A stretch of DNA of 64,000 nt from Bacteroidaceae bacterium (GTDB lineage Bacteria; Bacteroidota; Bacteroidia; Bacteroidales; Bacteroidaceae), in NCBI GenBank assembly GCA_017470525.1, contig JAFUYM010000032.1, forward strand, positions 1 to 64,000. Reading direction: 5' to 3'. The notes under the pieces were generated by a model, which did not search any database, was not told the DNA's origin, and saw only the letters and a program-made list of their open reading frames with translations. Position numbers and translations under genes: made by a program. Positions 45,961 through 52,856 of this stretch are shown here, one piece after another (within the stretch, counting starts at the first letter, position 1; each line of letters opens with the position of its first letter).

Positions 45961-46560
45961 ATGAATTTATACGTTAGATATTTCGACCACGAACATTTGG
46001 CAAAATCCATTGATGACGCCATTGACTTTCTCCAGACTATTGATGAAATCAAACTCGAAAGCAACGCTGCCAACCGCATCAACACATTCCTCAACTCTTC
46101 CAACCTCTACCCTTTCCGTCTGAAGGTTAGTTATTCCAACTATGTGCTTTTCCTGAAGACTGAGGCTGAGACTCTGGAACAATTCAAAGAGGAAGAAACA
46201 TTGCGCAAAGAGCAGAAGGCTGACCGTGTCATGACCATGGCTGAACGCAAGAAAAACATTCTTGATGCCCTCAACGAACAAAAAGTCGGTTGGTGGGACA
46301 CCACACTCACTTTCAAGCGCGTCATCACAATGCCCGAAACAGGCAAGTGCAAATACATCGACACACGTTTCCGTGTGAAACAAAAAGCCCAAAGCGCGAT
46401 GGATGCCTACAACCATCTTGTTGACTACCTGCAAGACCGTCCCGACCTTGACCCACGCTCACAGTTCCCCTCTGCCAAAAGCGAGAAGTTTGAATATGTT
46501 TTCTTAGGTGACGAGGACTCCCCTGAAGAAGTGACAGAAAAGGTTGAGAACGAGCAATAA
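45961..46560 (+). CDS. Conserved Bacteroidales protein of unknown function
   Basis: 199 residues, without a signal peptide or membrane span. The start NLYVRYFDHEHLAKSIDDAI and the middle basic/acidic helix (about 73-105, EQFKEEETLRKEQKADRVMT) are followed by GWWDTTLTFKRVITMPETGK and an acidic tail. Likely cytosolic. I do not recognise a named family. It has its own promoter and converges on the PorE-like gene with a shared terminator. Confidence 0.8.
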   Translation: MNLYVRYFDHEHLAKSIDDAIDFLQTIDEIKLESNAANRINTFLNSSNLYPFRLKVSYSNYVLFLKTEAETLEQFKEEETLRKEQKADRVMTMAERKKNILDALNEQKVGWWDTTLTFKRVITMPETGKCKYIDTRFRVKQKAQSAMDAYNHLVDYLQDRPDLDPRSQFPSAKSEKFEYVFLGDEDSPEEVTEKVENEQ

Positions 46561-46600
46561 AGGCTTTTGAGTTGGGCATAAAGAACTCACGGATAACAAA

Positions 46601-46634
46601 AAACAGGCGAAGACCATACGGTGTTCGCCTGTTT
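46601..46634. terminator. Bidirectional terminator between convergent genes
   Basis: AAACAGGCGAA at 46601-46611 pairs with TTCGCCTGTTT at 46624-46634 (11 bp). A-rich upstream and T-rich downstream sequence serve both the + strand gene ending at 46560 and the - strand gene ending at 46659. Confidence 0.8.
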
Positions 46635-46658
46635 ACGTTTTGTCAAACCAGCTTCTTT

Positions 46659-48758
46659 TCAGAAAACAAAGTCATCATCCACCGCATCCTCCTTGCGTTT
46701 GGCAGCAGCCTTCTTTTCCTCTTCCTCAGGTTTGTATTCGTTCAGCGTCGTGCCATAAGTGGTTCGAAGCACACGGAACTCGGTACGACGGTTCAGCGCA
46801 TTGAGCACTTCTTGAGCATCTTTGTCTTTGAAAGCAAGGATATAATCCTCTGTCAGCGTGTCCGTTTCATGCACTTCCACCTTCGGGTCGCCTGCAAGGA
46901 GGGTTTCAGCCAATTTCTTCGACACGATTTTAGGTCTTGATTCACCATAACCGACAGCGGTGAGACGGTCCTTGGCAATATCATGCTGAATAAGGTAGCG
47001 AACCACCGACTCTGCACGTCGCTGAGAAAGCCGTTGGTTGTAATCGTCATTACCCCGATAGTCGCAATGGGCTGAAAGTTCGATAGTGATGTTGGGGTTT
47101 TCATTCATCATATCCACCAGCCGGTCAAGTGCCTCCGTCGATTCGGGAGTCAAGTCAGCCTTGTCGAACTCATAGAAGATATTATCAATCAAGACAGGCA
47201 CATTAATCGGCGGCAACGGGAACTGCAAGGTATATTCGTGGCTTTCTTCCGCATCTTCCACACGGATTTCGTTCTTCACATTCAGATAGCCCTTACAAGT
47301 GCCCAACAGCACATAATCCACATTCGGTTTCAGTACCTGCGTGAACGAACCATCACCCTTCACCGAGAGTTTCAGGTTGGTGCCATCATTGCCCACCATA
47401 TAAACCAATGCTTCGGGCAGTTCGTAGCCATCCTTCTCATATACCCAGCCCGTCACCGTCTGCAAAATTTCAGGACATTCAAAGGAGAAAATGTGTTCCC
47501 ATCCCTTTCCGTCACCACGCGACGAACAGAAGTAGCCACGATTATGCACCCCTTCGAAAGTCATGCCAAAATCATCCATCGGTGAGTTGAGCGGATATTG
47601 CTGATTTTCAATGATTGTACCCACGATGGAGTCTTCATGAGCAATAAAAATGTCCAAACCACCCATGCCAGGATGCCCATCACTGGAAAAGTAGAGGTCA
47701 CCATTGGGACGGAACGCCGGAAACATCTCATCGCCAGCCGTATTGATGGGGCGACCAAGGTTTTCCATACCTCCGAAACCACTGTCAAGGATGCGGGTGC
47801 GCCAAATGTCCAAGCCACCTTCACCCCCAGGCGAGTCACTGACAAAATAGAGCCACTGCCCATCGGGGCTAACGGCAGGATGGGCAAAAGAACTGAGTGT
47901 ATCGCGAGAAATGGCGCACTTGGTAGGTTTGCTCCATGAGGCATCACTACGCTGCGACTTCCAAATCTCGGCATAACGCGGATAATCAGGGTCGCTGGAA
48001 CAGCGAGTGAAATACATTGTCTTACCATCAGGACTGAGGCAGGGCGCACCTTCGTCATATTCCGTATTCACCTCACCTTCAATGATATCCACTGGCTGCC
48101 ACTTGCCTTGTTCATTTTTTCTGGAAAAGAAGAGGTCGCCAAACTTCAAGCCCGTGATGCCCGAAACGTCGTCGCCCGTTGATTCCTTACGTGTAGAAGA
48201 AAGCACCAACTGGTCTGCATCATCTCCCACCAGCATAGGACTATAATCCGAACGACGGGAATTGAAAATCGCCTCTTTCTTCACCTTATACTGATTAGGC
48301 TTCGCCTTCCACTGCGGAGCCAATTCGCACGACATCAATCCACTACGTGCCAATTCGTTGTTCGGGTCAAACTCCAAAAAACGATTGAAATTCTGCACCG
48401 CCTGCTTATACTGCCCAGCCTTCAACTGCTGACGAGCCATGTGCAGATATGCCAAACTGTCCTCCACAGCATATCGGATGGCATTCTGATAAGCCGCAAT
48501 CGCCTTCTGCGTGTACCCGATATGGCGATAACACTCCCCCATCTTGAACGCCCTCACCGCACGTTTCGCCTTCTCCTTCGGTGCACATCGCGAATATGAC
48601 TTCTTATAATTGATCGAAGCCGCATAATACTCCCCAATGGCATAACTCTGCTCCGCCTTCTTAAAAGCGATACCCTCGTTGGAGCAAGCACACACCAAAG
48701 CGACAACCGCCCCCAAGACCGTTGTCACCCTCAAAATATGGTGAAATTTCTGCCACAT
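46659..48758 (-). CDS. porE: PorE-like lipoprotein of the type IX secretion system (TPR, WD40-like propeller, OmpA-C)
   Basis: 699 residues on the minus strand. Lipobox LVCACSNEG (cysteine about 25). TPR-like helices at about 30-160 (EYYAASINYKKSYSRC; QAVQNFNRFLEFDPNNELA), then PD40/WD40-type blades from about 165-400 (EGAPCLSPDGKTMYFTRCSS; AVSPDGQWLYFVSDSPGGEG; AFRPNGDLYFSSDGHPGMGG), a carboxypeptidase-regulatory-like part at about 435-500, and an OmpA peptidoglycan-binding domain at about 520-640 (TIELSAHCDYRG, RRAESVVRYL). This order is that of PorE of Porphyromonas gingivalis. It would anchor the system in the periplasm. Confidence 0.8.
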   Translation of the reverse strand: MWQKFHHILRVTTVLGAVVALVCACSNEGIAFKKAEQSYAIGEYYAASINYKKSYSRCAPKEKAKRAVRAFKMGECYRHIGYTQKAIAAYQNAIRYAVEDSLAYLHMARQQLKAGQYKQAVQNFNRFLEFDPNNELARSGLMSCELAPQWKAKPNQYKVKKEAIFNSRRSDYSPMLVGDDADQLVLSSTRKESTGDDVSGITGLKFGDLFFSRKNEQGKWQPVDIIEGEVNTEYDEGAPCLSPDGKTMYFTRCSSDPDYPRYAEIWKSQRSDASWSKPTKCAISRDTLSSFAHPAVSPDGQWLYFVSDSPGGEGGLDIWRTRILDSGFGGMENLGRPINTAGDEMFPAFRPNGDLYFSSDGHPGMGGLDIFIAHEDSIVGTIIENQQYPLNSPMDDFGMTFEGVHNRGYFCSSRGDGKGWEHIFSFECPEILQTVTGWVYEKDGYELPEALVYMVGNDGTNLKLSVKGDGSFTQVLKPNVDYVLLGTCKGYLNVKNEIRVEDAEESHEYTLQFPLPPINVPVLIDNIFYEFDKADLTPESTEALDRLVDMMNENPNITIELSAHCDYRGNDDYNQRLSQRRAESVVRYLIQHDIAKDRLTAVGYGESRPKIVSKKLAETLLAGDPKVEVHETDTLTEDYILAFKDKDAQEVLNALNRRTEFRVLRTTYGTTLNEYKPEEEEKKAAAKRKEDAVDDDFVF

Positions 48759-48876
48759 ATATTTATATAACGTTGAATCCGCCCGATTATTGTATCACTT
48801 CCCCAAATGATTCTGCCAACAGGTCAACCTATGCACAAAAATTCCTTCAAGAAAACAGCGTTTTCCTCCTCATCCA

Positions 48877-48908
48877 TTTGCAAATGTCCTCGAAAATGCT
48901 TACCTTTG
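48877..48908 (+). promoter_or_regulatory. Promoter of the HU-like gene
   Basis: TTTG at 48877-48880, 20 bp, TACCTTTG at 48901-48908: a near-ideal match. Transcription would start near 48915, exactly at the beginning of the palindromic array, leaving a leader of about 122 nt. Confidence 0.78.
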
Positions 48909-48913
48909 TACCT

Positions 48914-48987
48914 GTATAGGGGTGAGAGTCTCACCTATGGTATAGGTAAGACTCTGACCTATGGTATAGGTGAGACTCTCACCCCTT
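48914..48987 (+). repeat. Three tandem palindromic units in the leader of the HU-like gene
   Basis: Three units of 24-26 bp, each GTATAGG followed by a 15-base near-palindrome: GGTGAGAGTCTCACC (about 48920-48934), GGTAAGACTCTGACC (about 48945-48959) and GGTGAGACTCTCACC (about 48969-48983). The first and third are complements of one another and each can form a hairpin. The array occupies the predicted transcription start and early leader. Confidence 0.85.
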
Positions 48988-49036
48988 TAGAGGTTGCGAA
49001 AAGAAGGTAAAAGAGGCATTTAAAGAAAGGAGAAGT

Positions 49037-49438
49037 ATGTTAACCGTAAGGAAAGCAAAGAAGAAAATCGTGCGACCAGACGGATTGCATGAGGCTTGGG
49101 TGTATCAGTCGCCCGCATTGCCACTCATCACGTTCAAGGAATTAGTGGCAGAGTGTGCCGAATCTTGTGGCGAGCCGTCCAACAAGACAACAGCCGTGGT
49201 CATGGCGTTGACAAACCGCATTTCACATTATCTGAGCATCGGGCGTTCGGTCAGAATTGAGGGTATCGGCACCATCAAACCTGTCATCTCTTCGGAATCT
49301 GCACCTGCAGCGGAAGAGTTGGGCACCCCCACTGATGCCATCAAAGGCATCAAACTCCGCTTCTATCCACATCAGCCGCTCCAGCAGGCAATAGCGGAGA
49401 ACGGTTATGAATATCAGCCGGAGTTGGACGACGAGTAA
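49037..49438 (+). CDS. HU/IHF-related DNA-binding protein (TIGR01201 type)
   Basis: 133 residues. HU fold with ITFKELVAECAESCGEPSNK near 31-50 and ALTNRISHYLSIGRSVRIEG near 58-77, where the usual HU helical bundle and saddle lie; the N-terminus (RKAKKKIVRPDG) is an extension seen in the Bacteroidetes HU-related family. ATG 49037 is preceded by AAAGGAGAAG, an unusually good ribosome-binding site. Possible autoregulation through the palindromic leader is inferred. Confidence 0.85.
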   Translation: MLTVRKAKKKIVRPDGLHEAWVYQSPALPLITFKELVAECAESCGEPSNKTTAVVMALTNRISHYLSIGRSVRIEGIGTIKPVISSESAPAAEELGTPTDAIKGIKLRFYPHQPLQQAIAENGYEYQPELDDE

Positions 49439-49563
49439 GGCGAAGAGAAGCCAATTAACGGAACAAATGAATCGGGACATCCTCCCCTCCACATTCCGAA
49501 ACTGAAAATCCTATTTTTCGTTACTTTTCTTGTCAGATAGCACTACAATTTAGAAAAAAGTTG

Positions 49564-49571
49564 TATCTTTG
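49564..49571 (+). promoter_or_regulatory. -7-like element before a gene remnant
   Basis: TATCTTTG fits the consensus; no -33 box at the right spacing. It lies directly before the remnant ORF. Confidence 0.35.
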
Positions 49572-49572
49572 T

Positions 49573-49773
49573 ACCCAGAGTCACCTTATTGTCAATGCCT
49601 ACGACGAGCCGCACCTGCAGGAGTTCTACCAGCACAACGGCCTCAATCTGTTCTTTTCTTCCATCGAACAGGAGATGTTGTACCACAATTGGGACGTTGA
49701 GAAGGATGGCTCGTTGGAAACCCGTCTGATGTTCCGCGACATGATTCTGCTAAAGCGACCATCTATTAGATAG
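49573..49773 (+). pseudogene. C-terminal remnant, probably of a GNAT acetyltransferase
   Basis: The frame opens without a credible start and encodes SHLIVNAYDEPHLQEFYQHN, then GLNLFFSSIEQEM and TRLMFRDMILLKRPSIR. The pattern (N-A-Y...EFYQHNGF..FF, then a final strand) is like the last third of Bacteroidetes GNAT N-acetyltransferases. The remainder of the gene is absent, so it is called a remnant. Identity is a family-pattern inference. Confidence 0.45.
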
Positions 49774-49817
49774 TGATACGAATAGACGTGGAATTATAAT
49801 ATAATAAAGGTAGAAAA

Positions 49818-49871
49818 ACAAAGAGCGGGAAACCGAGGCCGAGAATGTCGGCACGGTTTCCCGCTCTTTGT
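49818..49871. terminator. Strong bidirectional hairpin upstream of the restriction-modification pair
   Basis: A perfect 18-bp stem (ACAAAGAGCGGGAAACCG at 49818-49835 with its complement at 49854-49871) carries an inner hairpin GCCGA-GAATG-TCGGC. A-rich and T-rich flanks make it a terminator candidate in both directions. Confidence 0.75.
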
Positions 49872-49926
49872 TATAACTTTTCGTCACTTTTAACGGCAAA
49901 CTAAAATAATTCTCGAAGAAAATGAT

Positions 49927-49934
49927 TAACTTTG
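49927..49934 (+). promoter_or_regulatory. Putative -7 element for the endonuclease gene
   Basis: TAACTTTG fits TAnnTTTG and lies 33 bp before the ATG at 49967. The -33 region is weak. Confidence 0.45.
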
Positions 49935-49966
49935 CACGCGAAAGAACAATAAAAACAAAAAAGATT

Positions 49967-50857
49967 ATGTTTACGCAATATGCAGAATCACAGTATAAGG
50001 CTTATAAAGAAGCATTCGCTTTCTTCAAGCAGAATCCACAACGGCTGATTGATGTTGAGAAGTTTGTCATGGATGAGATCATCCATTTTATAGATATTCA
50101 TCAGCCAGAGATTAAGCGTGATTACGATGAAGCATCTTATCTTTATTCTTTCTGGAAGAACTATCCGCCATTAGAAAGAGGCCGTGCTCCAATTGGAGAC
50201 CAATATCCTTGGATTGAAGTCGGTGAGCAGGTTTTCGGTAATAAGCTTCAACGTCATTTCAACGCCAATTTCTCTGTAAAGGATTCTGGCCTGCCGTCGG
50301 GAGCGGATGACCGCTGCATTATATCAAGCGAACGTATCAGGCAGATACTCGGATTTACTGATTCTGTTTGGGTATTCATTGATATTAAGTCTGCTGGTCC
50401 TCGTGATGATTTCGACCACGCTGTTATGTCGCCATATCAGATTTCCGGTTCAGGGAACTGGTCAAAAGTAGAAGACGGAATGAAGAACAATCCCATCAAG
50501 GCGGAAGGGAAAATAGCCACTCATGATTTCTTCTGTTCGCTATCGCCCATCTATGTACTAAGTGACGGAACAGTTGCACCGCTTCTGACATTCGTTATCA
50601 AGCCGGTTTATGATATGGTGAAAGAATCTGGCTCCGACAAAACTATTGGCCAGCCTCTTGCAAGAATAAAGTTGGCCAGCATTCCTAATGGGATACTGTT
50701 AACGAAGAATCCGAATTATAACAAGAAACATCCAGGACTTTTCTTTCCTGGCAAAGACGACCAATCCAAGGATAAGCGCAAAATGCGTGCCCGTATCTCA
50801 TTCAGCCTATTAAAGGAAATTGCAGACTGGAGAATCAAGGAAATTTTAGTAAAATAA
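49967..50857 (+). CDS. BglI-like type II restriction endonuclease
   Basis: 296 residues from ATG 49967 (BglI is about 299). The match to R.BglI, recalled from memory, is extended: DYDEASYLYSFWKNYPPLER near 52-71, GDQYPWIEVGE near 77-87, LPSGADDR near 109-116, and FTDSVWVFIDIKSAGPRD near 130-147. The metal-binding residues of BglI (Asp116, Asp142, Lys144) correspond to D114, D139 and K141. Recognition of GCCNNNNNGGC is therefore likely. Base composition is AT-richer than the flanking core genes, consistent with horizontal transfer. The methyltransferase follows after 5 bp. Confidence 0.9.
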   Translation: MFTQYAESQYKAYKEAFAFFKQNPQRLIDVEKFVMDEIIHFIDIHQPEIKRDYDEASYLYSFWKNYPPLERGRAPIGDQYPWIEVGEQVFGNKLQRHFNANFSVKDSGLPSGADDRCIISSERIRQILGFTDSVWVFIDIKSAGPRDDFDHAVMSPYQISGSGNWSKVEDGMKNNPIKAEGKIATHDFFCSLSPIYVLSDGTVAPLLTFVIKPVYDMVKESGSDKTIGQPLARIKLASIPNGILLTKNPNYNKKHPGLFFPGKDDQSKDKRKMRARISFSLLKEIADWRIKEILVK

Positions 50858-50862
50858 ATCGT

Positions 50863-51804
50863 ATGTTAGAGCCAAACGGAATATATTGCGGTGATTCGCG
50901 CGACCTTCTGAAACAGATAGAGCCAAATTCTTTAGCTCTGTCTTTCTGGTCGCCACCTTATTTCCTCGGTAAGGATTATGAGCAAGGCGTATCTTACGAC
51001 CAGTGGCAAAATATGTTGAAGGAAGTCATTACATTGCATTATGACATTCTCAAGCCAGGCGGTTTTATGGTAATTAACATAGCCGACATCCTTGCTTTTC
51101 AAGATGAGAAAATGCCTCGCATACAAGCAGACAATCCTTCAAATAAGAAGTGCTCTGTAACGCGTGAAATGGTCTTGGAAGCCAAAAGGCTCCACCCTGA
51201 CTATAATCGCGACCAACTGGCTGCTTATCTCCATTGCAGTGAACAGACTGTTGACAGAAGACTAAACGGAAACAACATCCGTGGAGGTCGTAGTGCAGTA
51301 GGAACGCATGTAAAACTTGTGGGAGGACAACTTGAAGATTATGCTTATCAAGCTGGATTATATCTCTACGACAAGCGCATCTGGCAGAAAGACCCTGCGT
51401 GGGCTAACAGCAAATGGACGACAAGCACCCTGAAAGCTGTTAGTGAGACGGAAGACCTCTATGTATTTTGGAAACCGGGAGAATATGTAGTAAACAGAGA
51501 CCGCCTAACACCATCAGAATGGAAAGAATGGGGCCTGCGACAAGTCTGGAACATCCCAAGCGTCAGAGCGAACGACATCCACCAAGCCATGTTCCCAATT
51601 GAACTGGCTTATCGCGTTATCAGACTTTATACCGATGAAGGTGACATTGTTCTTGACCCATTCCTCGGAAGTGGAACAACCGCTCTTGCCGCAATGGAGG
51701 CAAACAGAAGTTACATCGGTATTGAACTGATGGAACAGTATGCTGAACTGGCTCGAAAACGTGTCAAACAAGTCATAGATGCTCCCAAATTTGCGTTTGT
51801 ATAA
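50863..51804 (+). CDS. N4-cytosine (beta-class) DNA methyltransferase, partner of the BglI-like enzyme
   Basis: 313 residues. Motif IV SPPY at 30-33 is the N4-cytosine/N6-adenine catalytic motif, SPPY favouring N4-cytosine. Motif I follows near the C-terminus (LDPFLGSGTTALAA, about 266-279), giving the beta-class order IV-target region-I. The central target-recognition part contains a helix-turn-helix-like NRDQLAAYLHCSEQTVDRRL at about 110-129. It should protect GCCNNNNNGGC sites from the endonuclease encoded immediately upstream. Confidence 0.9.
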   Translation: MLEPNGIYCGDSRDLLKQIEPNSLALSFWSPPYFLGKDYEQGVSYDQWQNMLKEVITLHYDILKPGGFMVINIADILAFQDEKMPRIQADNPSNKKCSVTREMVLEAKRLHPDYNRDQLAAYLHCSEQTVDRRLNGNNIRGGRSAVGTHVKLVGGQLEDYAYQAGLYLYDKRIWQKDPAWANSKWTTSTLKAVSETEDLYVFWKPGEYVVNRDRLTPSEWKEWGLRQVWNIPSVRANDIHQAMFPIELAYRVIRLYTDEGDIVLDPFLGSGTTALAAMEANRSYIGIELMEQYAELARKRVKQVIDAPKFAFV

Positions 51805-51870
51805 CGCCAAATTATTATTTTAAGTTCAAAGAATGCGCCAACAGTAGTTTGTTTTTCACTAAAATAGTAT

Positions 51871-51908
51871 AAAAATCGCATACGGATGAGATGCTGTATG
51901 CGATTTTT
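51871..51908. terminator. Bidirectional terminator downstream of the restriction-modification pair
   Basis: AAAAATCGCATAC at 51871-51883 pairs with GTATGCGATTTTT at 51896-51908 (13 bp, 12-base loop). It separates the methyltransferase from the convergent ATPase remnant. Confidence 0.8.
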
Positions 51909-51958
51909 GTGTATCTTTACATTCGTAACGCAATTTTTGACGGAAAGAACACCCGTCT

Positions 51959-52040
51959 CTATGCTTGATTGAACGGCAAACGGTAGGTGCAGCCTTCCTT
52001 CCATCGAGAACATCCGTAGGCAGTTTTGCCTTTGATGATG
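51959..52040 (-). pseudogene. Second copy of the topB 3' end
   Basis: On the minus strand 51961-52040 is a direct repeat of 52859-52938 with 5 differences in 80 bp. It encodes IIKGKTAYGCSRWKEGCTYR then LPFNQA and a TAG stop (51959-51961), i.e. the last 26 residues of topoisomerase III with only R to K and D to N changes. The other three differences are synonymous, so the copy comes from a working topB allele rather than decayed neutrally. Confidence 0.85.
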
Positions 52041-52044
52041 CTTA

Positions 52045-52806
52045 TTAATACAGGAAACCGACCAACCAAAGAGGAAGTTTTTTGCCTATTGGAAACTCCA
52101 TAAAATCAGCAAGGACATAGGAGTTCGGGAGGTCTGCAATTTGGTCAAACGACTTGTCTTTACCACCCACCTCGAAAGTATACTTACCATCAACACGGAA
52201 ATCACCTTGCGCTTTGTCATATTCGATAGTATGAGCCTCGGAAAACTGGTTCACAACAAAACACTCACGGATAGTACCAATGTTGTACTGAGTTCCGAGC
52301 GCATAAAGAATGTTGGGATTGTGCAAATAAATTTTATCAGGCTTCTGCATCTTTGTTACCGACTTGTTGTCAGCGTAGAGGAGATGGAGCAGTTCCGCCT
52401 TCTGCATACTGGCAAGATATGCCAGTACGGTACTTTTGTTGATTTCCAGATAGGTGGCGAATTTCGCAATGTTCACCTCGTAGGGCAGATTCTCTGCTAA
52501 ATACATCATCATGGCTTTGACTTTGCGAGTATAAGCAGGTTCCACTCCACTAAACTGTGTCATTTCTTGGTCGATGATGAAACTGACCACATTCTCTATA
52601 CGACTATAATACTCCACTTCGTTGCCATCATAAAAAGGATAATATCCAGCACGCAAATAATCTTCAAACAAAGGTTGGGGATGGCACACTTTATTTACTT
52701 CATCACAAATCGCATCGGCATCGGCAAGAAGCGTTTCTAAAGAGTGAGCCTTCAGAAAAAAAGGTTGGTCAAATAAACGATTTTGTAGCAAAACCGTTTG
52801 TTGCAA
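52045..52806 (-). pseudogene. N-terminally truncated AAA-family ATPase (AAA_14/DUF4143 type)
   Basis: Minus strand. The frame (TTG start only; open to 52831) encodes about 253 residues that match the C-terminal part of Bacteroidetes AAA_14/DUF4143 ATPases: EDYLRAGYYPFYDGNEVEYY near 48-67, VEPAYTRKVKAMMMYLAENL near 87-106, INKSTVLAYLASMQKAELLH near 122-141, and TFEVGGKDKSFDQI near 214-227. The Walker A/B ATPase part that should precede is missing. It starts in a 33-bp tandem repeat and lies between the two topB 3' end copies. Confidence 0.75.
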
Positions 52807-52840
52807 TAAGCGATTTAAGGCAAAAATCGTTTAATGCAAT
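52775..52840 (-). repeat. Two 33-bp tandem repeats at the truncated start of the ATPase remnant
   Basis: On the minus strand, units at 52840-52808 and 52807-52775 both begin ATTGCA and share AAACG-TTTTGC and AAATCG blocks; about 23 of 33 positions agree. A decayed third unit may follow at 52774-52742. One frame gives paired 11-residue units (IALNDFCLKSL, IATNGFATKSF). Confidence 0.6.
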
Positions 52841-52856
52841 CACCGACTTCATCACC

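Noticed and set aside
45789..45977. 62-codon ORF behind rsmF
   Set aside because: It is hairpin element B and the following promoter read as protein; the next real gene starts at 45961.
48914..48987. CRISPR array
   Set aside because: Three units directly adjoin without spacers of constant length, there are no cas genes, and the units are palindromic around a promoter start.
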